A DNA stretch of 23,510 nt from a virus. The position numbers and the translations under genes were made by a program. The stretch's first letter is position 1. Every line of letters starts with the position of its first letter. The notes under the pieces were generated by a model. That model ran no database searches. It saw only the letters and a list, made by a program, of their open reading frames with translations, and was not told the origin of the DNA. Where the stretch lies: IMG/VR virus record IMGVR_UViG_3300033064_001990, positions 1 through 23,510 of that record; one strand, 5' to 3'. Positions 1-11,600 of the stretch are shown here, piece after piece.

Positions 1-2076
1 GCGACCCCCGTGATCCTCAACTGGATCATCCCTGGTGTCTGGCCGGGTCGGGACTGGCTGGCCCTCTCCAACTTCTCCGAGGATGAGCACGACTCGGGGA
101 CTTCCCGGAACCGGGAGGAGGTGCGCGGCATCTTCGACCAGGTCCGGCACAAGCTCCGCCACATCCAGCCGGGCAACATCGTAGCGAGCAGCTCGCAGGG
201 CTCCGACCTCGTGCTCGACGAGGATGTCCACCTGTCGAACCGCAGGGGCAACGAGTTCATCCTCCGAGACGCCGACCAGGCGGCAGTGCTTCGGGCTCTC
301 CAGCAGTTCACGGCTCTCGCAGGTGTCCGCACCTACGAGGGCATGGTGCAGCGAGACGCCCGCAACCTGCCCACGACGATGATCAGCGACGGGTTCGTGT
401 GGGACGGACCAGCACAGGCAGTCCAGGGTGAAGTGCTGCACGAGGGCGACCTGCCCGAGAGTGGCACCTACCCCGAGGGCTACCTGACCCCCGACGGGGT
501 GTTCGCCCGGAACATCACCTCGGATGACGACCTGTCAGGGACAGTCCTCGACTACCCAGCGCACCTCGACCCCTACGTCTTCCTCCGCAGCGGGGGCTAC
601 ATAGACGAAGATGGCATCGCTGTTGACCCTCGCGACAACGATGCGGTCTACGGCGGCAAGAGCATCTACCGGGTCGGGATGCTCCCGGCCGAGAACACCG
701 TCCTTCTCCCCAGCGTCCCCACCCTGACCGAGAATCGTATCGAGGTGGCCCACACCTCGGACGGCCGACTCCCGGTCACCGAGCAGACGGACGGCTTCGA
801 CGCCGAGCGCCTGCCGCCCTCGGACCCGGATTCCCCGGGCGTCTCGACGAACCGACCGTACATCGAGCGGGTCTACGGGTCGGTGGTCGGCAACGACCCC
901 TTCTCAACCCAGGGCCGCAAGGAGTACGGCCTCCCGCTGGTCGCCAGCGTGTTCGACTCGCTGGGCGGCGTGAGCCCCCGCATCGAAGCAGCCCAGATCG
1001 CCTCCAAGGGCCGGGGCGGCGGTGTCCCGCTTGCCGAGCACGCGGCCACCCTGTTCAAGCTGACCCCCATCTCTGGCCGGCTGGCCCCTACTTGGTGGTC
1101 GATCAACAAGCAGGGGCAGGCCCGGATCAACATCTCCGGGCCGCCCAACGGCTACGGGGTGGATGCAGCCGTTGCGGGCGGGATGCGCCTGGCGGTGGGC
1201 GGCGGGCTGGAGCTGCTGCTCAAGGGCGGCATCCACCTGGGCACGCTCTCCAAGAACAGCCTCCGCCTGCGCAGCGAACAGGGGCCGGTGGTCATCTACG
1301 GGGGTGGTTCCGACCGTGGTGAAGAGTCTACGATGGAGCGCATCGCCGGCACCAACAATGCTGGCGAGAGCGGTGTTCCGAGCGTGGACATCCACGCCCG
1401 GACGAACGCCCGGCTCCGGGCCGAGAAGAAGCTGCTGCTCAAGGCGCAGGAGATCGAGGCCAACGCCAAGAGCATCAACGTCATCGGGCACGACCAGATT
1501 GAGCTGCTGACCAGCAAGCAGCTCACCGTGTCGGCCGAGGACATGAAGTTCGCGGTCAGCGGCAAGCGGACCGACAACTTCACCGGCCCCAAGATGCTCC
1601 TCCCGACCAATGGAGCCCTGCACGAGCGGAACTACACGCCCAACTTCCCGGGGGTCGTGGCCGAGGAGGTCACGTACAACATGGGGGACCGGGAGGAGGA
1701 GTTCACCCTCGGCAGCCACTCGACGCACATCGTCGTTGGGGACATGAGCTACGAGACGGAGCTAGGCACCTGGAAGGCCCGCGCGCTCGCCAACTCCATC
1801 GAGGTCAGCTCCACGGGCATCTCTGCCGACGCCACCCTCGGCAACGTGAAGCTCAACGCCGCCGCCGGGTCCGCCATCATGAAGGCGCTTCTTTTCGCCC
1901 AAATGAAGGCGGAAGGCCCTGTGTCCGTGCGGTCCGGCGTGGAGGTCACGTTGTCGGCACCTCCCTCGGGCACGGACATCGGCCCCGTCATCTGTGCGGG
2001 CTCCCGGGAGCCTTTCACGAACCTCCCCTTCTCGACGTGGGGGCTCGGGGCCAAGACCGTGAGGGTCACCCCCTGA
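1..2076 (+). CDS. Spike/hub-like baseplate protein, 5' end missing
   Basis: The frame is open to the left edge. The first possible start, a GTG at position 10, has no visible ribosome binding site in front of it, so I take the gene to begin outside the window; at least 688 residues are present. Numbered from that GTG, residues 1-90 look like a small beta domain (SNRRGNEFILRD near 75-87). Residues about 390-435 and 460-520 have the alternating short beta-strand pattern (IHARTNARLRAEKKLLLKA, SINVIGHDQIELL) typical of the triple-stranded beta-helix of T4 gp5 and VgrG spikes. A second strand-rich block lies at about 570-650. The likely role is the central spike or hub of a contractile tail, but this is inferred from pattern and context. 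No lysozyme domain or metal-binding tip motif was seen. It ends in TGA, overlapping the next ATG by one base. A baseplate-attached fibre or other beta-structured protein is possible. Confidence 0.6.
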   Translation, partial: ATPVILNWIIPGVWPGRDWLALSNFSEDEHDSGTSRNREEVRGIFDQVRHKLRHIQPGNIVASSSQGSDLVLDEDVHLSNRRGNEFILRDADQAAVLRALQQFTALAGVRTYEGMVQRDARNLPTTMISDGFVWDGPAQAVQGEVLHEGDLPESGTYPEGYLTPDGVFARNITSDDDLSGTVLDYPAHLDPYVFLRSGGYIDEDGIAVDPRDNDAVYGGKSIYRVGMLPAENTVLLPSVPTLTENRIEVAHTSDGRLPVTEQTDGFDAERLPPSDPDSPGVSTNRPYIERVYGSVVGNDPFSTQGRKEYGLPLVASVFDSLGGVSPRIEAAQIASKGRGGGVPLAEHAATLFKLTPISGRLAPTWWSINKQGQARINISGPPNGYGVDAAVAGGMRLAVGGGLELLLKGGIHLGTLSKNSLRLRSEQGPVVIYGGGSDRGEESTMERIAGTNNAGESGVPSVDIHARTNARLRAEKKLLLKAQEIEANAKSINVIGHDQIELLTSKQLTVSAEDMKFAVSGKRTDNFTGPKMLLPTNGALHERNYTPNFPGVVAEEVTYNMGDREEEFTLGSHSTHIVVGDMSYETELGTWKARALANSIEVSSTGISADATLGNVKLNAAAGSAIMKALLFAQMKAEGPVSVRSGVEVTLSAPPSGTDIGPVICAGSREPFTNLPFSTWGLGAKTVRVTP

Positions 2077-2666
2077 TGGCGTTGACTGCCCCGCTGTACT
2101 ACGCCGACCTGGACACCGCCCGGTCCTCGGGGCTGTTCGTCTTCGGGGGGTCGAACTTCGACCAGTTGGCGTGGGCCATCGCGGTAGCAATGGTGTCGTG
2201 GGGGCCGACCGTTCAGTTCCAGGGGGTGGCCGTCGGGACAGCAGGGGCAGGTGCGATCAACGTCCCCACGACCAAGGTGTTCTTGGTGCCCAACCCTGCC
2301 CTGGTCATTGCCGGCCTGGCTACAGCGGGGATGGTGGGGCCGCTGAGCATTTCGCTCGGAACGGTGGTGGGCCAGGCCATCGCCCAAACCATCTCCAGCT
2401 ACGGCAACTACATGGGGGGCGTGGTGGGCGTAGGTGTGGGGGCTGACGTGTCGAAGGTGATCGCGGCGAACCCCTCCGGCCTGTACCCCATCCTGCGGGG
2501 GCAGATGCACTCGTTCTTGGGGCCAGGCCAAGCGGCGTCGATGATGGCTGCTGGACTGGCTTCTGGCATCGCCTCGCTGCTCCTGACCGCTACGGGTGCG
2601 GGTAGTGTGGTGGGCTCCCCAACTCCGGCCTCGGCTTCCGGGGTATCAACGTCGGTGATGGTCTAA
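2076..2666 (+). CDS. Small hydrophobic Gly/Ala-rich virion protein, unknown function
   Basis: The protein has 196 residues. I chose the ATG at 2076 because it overlaps the upstream TGA (TGATG); an upstream in-frame GTG at 2037 would only add 13 residues from inside the previous gene. The protein is rich in Gly, Ala and Val, with several long uncharged stretches (QLAWAIAVAMVSWG, PALVIAGLATAGMVGPLSI, MGGVVGVGVGADVSK, AASMMAAGLASGIASLLL) and very few charged residues. It has no classical signal peptide. I do not recognise the family with certainty. Its place directly after the spike-like gene and before the giant structural gene argues for a virion part. It could be packed in the tail lumen or at the tail tip and contact the host membrane during infection, but this is inference. 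It ends in TAA, immediately followed by the next ATG with no spacer. Confidence 0.8.
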   Translation: MALTAPLYYADLDTARSSGLFVFGGSNFDQLAWAIAVAMVSWGPTVQFQGVAVGTAGAGAINVPTTKVFLVPNPALVIAGLATAGMVGPLSISLGTVVGQAIAQTISSYGNYMGGVVGVGVGADVSKVIAANPSGLYPILRGQMHSFLGPGQAASMMAAGLASGIASLLLTATGAGSVVGSPTPASASGVSTSVMV

Positions 2667-5600
2667 ATGGGTATCGAGTTCACAGGCCATGTCCTCCGCG
2701 CGCCTCGGGTGGCCCCAGGCAACGCAGCGACTTCGAGCCCCCCGGTCAACGGGGTCGTCCGAGACGTGCGTGTCCCCCCGTCAAATCGAGATGCCGAGGC
2801 CCCCGAGGTCGAGGGCCTCCCCGGGACGCTAGCCCTCGTGGACTTCGCCTCTGACCAGTACCGTGCAGCCGTGCTGGAAGCCCCGGGCACCTCGCCGCAC
2901 GAGTACCTCGTGTGGACGGCTCTCTCGTCCCAGCTTGCCTTGGTCGAAGACGCTACTTGGTGGGACACCGAGGGGTCCGGCCGTCTTCCGGTAGGCGCCT
3001 CGACCCTCACGTCCCTCCCCACGGTGAGCGACGGCACGCTCAAGGTCATCGTCACCGACGACGGTAACCGGCAGCTCGGCCTGGTGACCCACTTGGTCAT
3101 CTCGCGTGGTGATGTGACCCACCAGGACAACGGCTGGGTGGACCGGGATACCCCGGCCTCGGGTCGTGGTGGCACCCTGCCCTACTACGTCGTCGTTCCT
3201 GCGGCAGCCGATCAGGTTGGCGGCGTGGTGACCCTCAAGGACAGCAACGTCTTCACGGCGACGGGCGGAGCGCTGACACCAAGCACGCTGGCGGCCCTGT
3301 TCGCAGGAGGACTGTCCATCGAGCGCGGCGACCTCGTGGTGGAGGTCCGCTACACCATCGCCGCTGCGAAGTTCTGGTGGACCCGCAACGACCGCTACGA
3401 GACACGGTTCGGTTGGAACGGCCCCCTCCAGCGCTGGATGCCCTACAAGGGCGCTGGGCCGGTGGATCTCGGGCGGCTGCTGTTCGACGAGACGTACACG
3501 CTGTCCCCGCCCCTCGCTAACCTCCCTGTAGGCGCTGTGCTGCCCGGCAACGCCCTGACGGGCGACGGGTACGCCATGCTCCGCCTTGGTTCGTCTGCGG
3601 GGGCGACAAGCACCCCTGTGGGCGTGTCCGACCCGGGTGGCTTCACGGGCGTCGTGGTGGTGTCTGACGGCGACGTGGAGGGCGCCTACGACTTCTCCGG
3701 CCAGGTGATCTCCGGGGTGGTAGGGCAGACCTCTGGCACGCTCCAGTTCAACCCGCTCTACATCGAGCAGCACGCCGGCAAGACCCTCTGGTACGTCAAC
3801 CAGGGCTTTGCCGAGGACTCGACGGGCTTCGTCGGCAACATCGACGATGACGACCTGTTCATCGCCCCTGTCCCCCAGGCGACCGACCGCCCCTTCATCC
3901 GCATCAACAACCGGACGCCCCTGGCGGTCGAGCTGGCTGCAACCGAGGCGGCCCTCGCTGCCATCGCACCCATCGAAGGTGGGTGTGCGGTGGCCTTGAC
4001 GACGGGCCGGTTGAAGCTAGCCCAGGCGGACATCGACAAGGCCGACCCGACGAACCTGGCGGCGTTCGACAAGCACTACCTCGGAGCGCAGATCATCTAC
4101 GACGGGGTGGCCCTCAATGCCATCCCGCAGCCGACGAAGGGGCCCCGCCCGCTGGTGCAGGCAGACGGCTCGACGACGACGTTGCACCCCTTCCAGCCCA
4201 TGTACCTGCCGTCCGCCATCGTGTGGCCCGAGGACCACGTCACAGCCGACGAGCCCTACCGGGGTCTTGGCATGTCCGGTGTGCTCCACATGCCGGATGG
4301 CACGGGGGCCACCCCCGACCCCGAGGGCGTGGACCCAGCGGCCGTAGACATCCCGGTGCGTCCGGGCGGCGATACTCTGGTAGGTCCGCCGCAGACGGTG
4401 GGCCTCATCCGCCAGGTCGAAGACGGCCTTGGCGACACCATCCTGTTCTCGAAGAGCGGGGCCATCGAGAGCCTGGTTGTTGTGGGCCGCAACAGCGACC
4501 TGCCCACCTTCCCGTGGGACATCAAAGGGCGGGTCGCCTACATCTCCCGTGAGGAGACGACGACGGGTGGGCTGTCGCACTCACGGGTGCAGATCGACCT
4601 CGGTTCGAGGCGGGCCTACGCCGGAGAGGTGGTCTACTACCTCCAGGCGTCGCTGAACCCCTCGGTCTACACCGAGCTGGCGTCCATCGCCTCGAAAAGC
4701 CGCATCATCTTCCGGTTCGACGGGACCGAGGTGCTGTACTTCGCCATCGGTGGCACCGCCCACGACTGGCACTCCAGCACCTTGCTGGCGGCCCTGCCGG
4801 ACAACGCCTTCTTCACCGCGGTCGAGGTGGCGGCCTCCATCCAGGCGCGCATCACAGCGCAGGCCGGGGCGGGCATCTGCCGGCCCGACGGGAGTCGGGT
4901 GGTGTTGGAGACGGCCGACCCGACATCTGGGATCGTCGAGATCGGCTGGGGCTCCCCCAAGGACCGCACTGGGGCCGCAGCTTTGGGGTTCCTGCCGGGC
5001 TGGCACGCTGAGGCTGGCAAGCCCAATTGGCTGACCGACGCCGGCATCTCCATGGGGCTGTCCCGCAGCCTGCTCAACCTCGACCGCAGCAAGCCGACCG
5101 CTGACTACCTGTCGCAGTACCGGGTCGAAGATCAGGTGCTAGCGTCGTCGGTGCCGGCAGCTCCGTTCGTCTTCCTCGACTTCCCGCCGGTTGAGGACAT
5201 CGCCGGGTTCGACGACGGGGTGTTCTTCAACCTCCAGACCGTCGCCATCCAGGGCGACGACCTGCGGATCATCGACAAGCGGTTGGGCCACTTCGAGGAG
5301 ATTGAGCACCGCTTCCCCGAGGGCAAGGTGGCGTGGCTCACCGAGTCCATCTCATCCAACCCGGTGCTCCAGCGCGCGACAACCATCAACCTCGGCAACC
5401 CAGCAGTCGTTCCCGAGACGCTGCTGGGGGCGCCCGGCATCGGTGGTGGGTTCTTTGCCGCTGAGAGTGGCGGTCCGTACGCCCTGCAAGAGCAGGACGT
5501 GGACTACCTGATCACGGATGGGGGGCAGTCGGGCGCGGCCCAGCTCATCACCCGGTACGGGGCGCGCACGACGTACGGCGGACAGGGCACCTACGCCCAG

Positions 5601-8600
5601 GCGGGGACTACCTTCGAGGATCCCGAGGCCAACTTCCTAGCCGACTCGAATGACCCCGACATCGACCCGGCGACGGGGCTCCAGCGGGTAGACCCGGCGA
5701 CGGGGGCCCTGGTCTGGCTCCCTGTCCTCCGTGCTGGTGTGCGGGTCAAGCTGACCTCGGGGGCCGCTACGGGCTCCTACATCGTGCAGTCGGTGACGGA
5801 CGCCACCCACTGCGAGGTCGCTCCGCCGTTCATCGCGGATGCCGAGCGGGCAACACCGTGGGAGGCGTTCGCCGGCTACCCAGACAGCGTGTACGACCCG
5901 GCGGTGGTAGCTGATCAGGTCTACCAGCCCTTCAACCACCTGGCGGAAGAGCCCTTCAAGGTCCGGGTGCTTTCCCCTCTGGGCACCATCTCGTCGGCGA
6001 GCTTCACGGCCAACGTCGAGGACGCCAACGCCAACAGCAGGCTGGTCCATCTGCGCTTCGGCCCAGTTGCCGCAGCAGCAGGGGTAGTAGCGACGCTCAC
6101 CCCCCTGACGCTGACCACCATTGGGGTCATCGCCAACAACCAGCTCGTGCTCCCGCAGACGACGCACGTCACCGAGGGGGCGTTCAACATCCGGGTGGGC
6201 ACCGAAGTGCTCACCTCTGCGGCCGTGGCCTCCTTCTCCAACGACCCGGTCGAGGTCGAGTACCTGACGGCGGCTTGGGATGACGGGACGGCCGTGCATC
6301 CCGTGGGTGAGCTGAAGTTCAACTCTGGCCTGCTTGTGACCTTGCGGTCGAGCGGGGTCACGCTCGTAGAGACGTTGCGGGCCGCCGGCAACTTGGTCGC
6401 CGGCACGGCGGAGTACGACCCCAAGACGGGAGCCATCCGCATCTCGACGGCCGATGTGATGCTGCACGCCGACGAGCAGCTCTATTTCACCGAGCAGATG
6501 GTCACGGAGGGCTCGGGCTCGGACGTGAAGGTGTCCCCGTTGGTGGGCGCTGTGAGCTTCCGCAAGCCCATCGCCACAGGCTGCCTGGTCGAGATGGAAT
6601 ACTGGCTGTCCGATTCGGAAGGCCGGCGGGTGGGTGGTGTCGCCGATGTCGTTGTCGAGTTCCTGCCGGTGTTCGTCCGGCGGGAGACGGCGACCAGGCT
6701 GACGGACATGGAGTTCGAGCTGGACCCGACGGGCTCGCACGTCGTGGACACCCGCATCGACCCGCTCGTCCACGTCGGTCCGAAGCAACAGAACTTCGGG
6801 ACTCTGGACTTCACGATGGACCGCCCGGGGCACCTGCTGGGCACCCGGCTGACGTTCGACCGTGACCTGCCAGCATGGGCGACCCCCGTAGCGACCTACG
6901 CCGTGTTCGACGCCCTGGGCGGGGAGCGGGCTTTCGAGACCTCGCAGAAGCCGGTCTATCGGCCGCCGTTCTTCATCAAGGCGGGCAAGGACAACTTCGG
7001 GCTCCGCGGCAACCGCATGGCCGATTTCGAGATCGGCCAGATGATGCGGGTCGGGTCCGAGTGCTTCTACATCACGGAGCTGCGGTACTTCGCCGACTCC
7101 GACCTGACGCGGCTGGACATCTACCCCTCGACGGTCTCCGAGGTGGGTTCCCGGTCTCCGGGCAATGACGTGCTGACGCTGGTCACGGCCGGGCCAATCA
7201 CCCCGACCCTGGACCCCGATGGAGCGGCCCCCATTGCCACGGCTGCCCCGACGGGCTTCATGCAGGAGATCCTGCTCACCGAGTTCCCGTTCGAGCCGGT
7301 CAACGCCAAGCAGAGCACCATCACTTTCCGTGGTGACCTCACGACCTTCGCCGTGCCTGGTCACATCATGGAGATCGCGGGGATGCCGTTCACCATTGCG
7401 CAGGCGAAGCTGAGTGAGGACGGCACCCGTACCAAGCTCACGTTCACCAGCGCATTCCGTGTGGGTGTGGACCCCGCAGGGGATCCCACTGTGCGGCTCT
7501 CCTACCGGCCGATCTACCCGCCGGAGGTGCGGCAGCTCGTCGGTGTCGGCCCCTACGTCGAGTCCGAGGGTGTTGAGCTGACCCTCTTCGGTGAGGTTGA
7601 GGGGGGCGTGGAGCAGCCCGGCCGACGGCTTGCCGAGGGTACCGAGTTCCAGATCGACCCAGGGACGGGCGTGATCTTGCTGGTGGAGCAGCAAGAACCC
7701 CTCGGACCAGGCCAGACGTTCCTGCTCTCGTTCACCCGCATCCGGGCCATGGAGCCGTTCTTCTCGGGCGGCGAGGTGCAGTTCCCCCGGTGGTTCGCCC
7801 AGTACAAGCACAGCGTCCTGCCTGACGCCGACAACGGCTACCTCGGTGGCACGTTGACAGCGACGTTCACGTTCGACAACCCGGACTCCTTCTACTTCCG
7901 GGTACTGCCCTTGAGCAGCTACCTGGGCGAAGCGGTGACGCAGGCCGTTGCCGAGATGAAGCAGGGTGTGTCCTCGGGTGGACCCGCCCTGACTGCCCCG
8001 GCCGGGGACAACAACTGGGAACAGGGGACGTTGGGGCTGCTGGCCCAGCGTCGAGACCTGTCGGACAAGGACCGAGCAGCACGCAGGCTCTTGACCTTCT
8101 ACAACAACGCCGTGGTGGCGTTCGAGCAGGTGGACGAGTGCATCACCGGCAAGTTCATCGGGGACCGGGACGGCAAGTTCTGCTTCTGGGTGGGTCAGGG
8201 GTTGGAGTTCACCCCGCCGGGGTTCGAGGACCAGATCACGGGTGAGCTGAACCCCTCCTTCGTGTGGGGCACGGTCTACAACGAGGATGACCCCACGCGG
8301 GATCTCACCTTCCTGACCAGCGACTCCCTGGTTCAGCCGGCGAGCAGCACGCTCACCGACCTCCGGTTGGCTGGGCCGTCTTTGGGCGTCTCCCAGATGA
8401 GCAAGCTGCGGGGGCGTCAGCGGGCCTTGGTCCGCAACGATGTGGACGACGTGCTCCTCATCGGGGCTTCGACCCCGACGCTCATCAAGGAGCCCTCCTT
8501 CCCGTACTTCCGCATGGAGTCCCTCGGGTCGTTCGCCCGCATGGGCGACCCCCATGCGTTCTCGCGGCTGTACCCGACCAAGGCCCGGGTGCTGTTCACC

Positions 8601-11600
8601 CTCCTGCCGGGCATCGGGGCGGACGTGGCAGCGGGGGAGGTCGGCAGCTACTCGTGGCTCCGGTACAACCCGGTCACGCTGGAGAACGACTCGACGTATG
8701 GCGAGCAGATTGGCCAGGTCTCCAACCCCGTGCTCGGGGACATCACCAGCGTCTCGGAGAGCGTCGTCGGGATGCGCCTGCCGCGCGCCCGCATCGTCAG
8801 CTACCTGCCCAACGGCTTGGCACAGGATGCCCTTGCAGCAGGTGCGCCTGCCGCGGACATCGACCAGCCCTGTTGCATCGTCTCCGCTGTCCCGCTGGCC
8901 GACCTGCTCATCGACCCGGATACGGGCTACCCCGACATCACGGAGTTCCTCTCCGTTGGTCCGGGCGAGGTGTCCGATGCCGTTGCGGGTGACCCCGATC
9001 TAGCGCTGCCAGGGTTCGCTGCTGGGCAGAAGGTGGGGTGGGGCAGGCCGGACGGACGGATCCTGGCCGCCCTGTTCCCCGAGGACTTCAACCTTTTCGG
9101 GGTCAAGCTCTACACGGGCGTCTTCGTCGAGCAGGTGCTCCACGGCTGCGTACTGACCTTCCAGGACCGGCAGGGCAACGCCATCGCCAGCCCCAGCCAG
9201 TTGCTCGTCGGCACGGGCATCAACTCGGGGACGCCGGCCCACCTCTTCGAGACGACCGGCATCGGGCGGGCGGACACCATCTACGTCCTCCCGCCAGACG
9301 CGGAGCAGCCCATAGCCGACCCGGCGGCTGACTCGCCCACCATGGCAGACATGCAGCAGGCCGCCCTGCTCACCCCCACCTTCCGACAGGGCGTGGATCT
9401 GACGGTGGGCACGGACGGCAGAGTGCTCGACCTGTCGTTGCCGTCGTGGACCGACCCGTTCATCTTCCCCATCAAGGAGATGGTCGGGCAGAAGACCCCG
9501 GTCCCGATGAGCCACCTCGAAGGCGTGGTGGAGTTCGCCAACGTGGACCAGCTCCCCTTGCAGATGCCCGCCCTGCTCGGGGGCACGACGGATGATGCCG
9601 GCGACTACCAGCTCCCCTACATGAAGGGGACGAACACCGAGCTGGACCGCTTCGACGAGATTGGCACCGTCATCGGCCCGCTCATGGCTGCTGGGGTGCC
9701 TGGCGGCCACTACCCCGATGAGATCGTCTTCACCGACGGCGAGCTGGTGGCCGCGGCGGCCCCGCTGGGGGGCTCCTACAAGGAGCCGGGCACCCTGATG
9801 ACGCCGACGGAGACCGACCCCGCCGCTGGGCTTGGTACTGCTCCGGCGCGAGAGGGGGACTTCCTGCTGGTCGAGGTGAACCCCGCCGCCCCGCTGGGCT
9901 GGCAGGGGTTCTTGACCATCGGCCGGCTCCGCAACGCTGTAGAAGCTGGAGACGACTGGTCGTGGATCGAGCCGCCGAGGTTCGTCACGCAGTCGAGCAA
10001 GGGCTTGCCACTGCTGTACCAGCTCGGCCACTACGCCGTTCACACGACGCCGGCCGACTACCCGCCCGACATCCAGATCCTCCCTCCCCCGGCTATGCCT
10101 GCTGGGGTGCGGCTGTTCGAGGACTTGGTGGGCGGCTTGCAGATCATCTCGTTCCAAGAGGTGACCCTCGCCCTCAACGACGCTGCTGCCGCCGGGGTGG
10201 GCAACCTCAACACCATCCTCGCGGCCGACCCGCAGAACACGATCACCATCAAGCTGCTGGCTCGGCCGGACGACGTGGCCACCAATGCCAACGTCCCGCT
10301 CGGGCCTGGGGGCTTCCTCCCCGTGTTCAAGGACGGCCGACCGCTCCTGACCATCGTGATCACGCAGACCACCGTGGAGGTCTTCGACCTCATGGGTACC
10401 TCGGTGACCGGCGGGATCGGGGTCGGCGGCCCACAACCCCATGGCGGGGTCCTCTTCGGCATCTTCGACCCCCTGACCGGGGAGCCTCCCCCAGGGGCAG
10501 TGGCCGATGAGAGGCACATCATCTTCCTCGGTGCGCCCCCCAACCTGTTCGACCTCACCCCACCCGTGGGTGCTCCCTTCGACTGGTACCTGCCGCACAC
10601 CGTCACGGGCATCTTGAAGGCGAGCATCTACGCCTGGGAATGCGCCCTCAGCATCAACACCGACATGGGGGCGGCAGGGCAGAGCTTGTCGGCCTACATC
10701 GACCCTGACCGGCTGACCTTCCATGAGGCTATCGACTTCCGGCTGGCTCGTCCCCGGGGGTTCCTGCACGAGCTAGACCTCGCCGGCAACTTCCCCTACG
10801 CCACCACGCTCCGGGTGCCCTGGACCTCTACAGCGGCACTGGGGCTGGTCAACCTCAACGATGTGACCCTCGACGACCTCACCTTCGTGAGCCGCGAGGG
10901 CTCGATCACGAACCTCGAAGGAACCTGGACTCCGGCAGCATCGCCGAACGAGGACGGGACCATCCGGGTCATGGCCTTCGAGTGGTACGACGCTGGGGGT
11001 CCGCCCTTCGACATCCCCATCGTGGCCTCGAACATCGTGGCCACGGTGGTGCCCTCGCAGACGACGGTGGGCGGGGCCGACATCCTGCACGGCAACGGGA
11101 CGGCGGAGGAGAACCACATCATCCCCCTCGCTTTGGGGCTGACGGGGAGCCTGGACAACGTCGAGAAGGGCGATGCCGTCTACATCGACCGCTCCGACGA
11201 CACCCTGCTCGACGCGGGGGCGGCGAAGGTGGGCACGTACATCACCCGCCACGCTGTCGAGCCCGATGCTGGCGAGGTCTACAAGGCCGAGACCTTGAGC
11301 ACCCCGCTCGGCCCCGGCAACGGGTTCGTCACCGTGACGTTCCCCACCATCGTCTCCATCAACACGGCTCTGTTCGAGATGACCGTGGACGACACCTCGA
11401 TGCTCCCGCCTGGTGGCGGGCGGCTGTTCGTTGCCGTCCGGTCGGAAGACCTTGGCAGTGCGGTCCTCGCTACGTTCCGGCAGGCGCTTTTCAGCGTGGA
11501 CTACACTGGCTACGTCGGGAACGTCATCTCGCTCGGCATCGCTGGTACTTGGCGGTGGGCGGACGACACCCCCGTCGCAGCTATCCCAGCCTCCATCACC

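Noticed and set aside
2037-2075. An earlier GTG start for the small hydrophobic protein
   Set aside because: It lies inside the previous gene, and the ATG at 2076 forms the TGATG overlap seen at other junctions here.
5637-8555. A 972-codon open frame on the minus strand inside the giant gene, with similar long minus-strand frames at 9000-10769, 10773-12464, 19137-21134 and 21255-22778
   Set aside because: In GC-rich coding DNA, frames opposite a real gene often lack stops. These translations are rich in Arg, Gly, His and Pro with no recognisable domain, while the + strand frames are protein-like and continuous.
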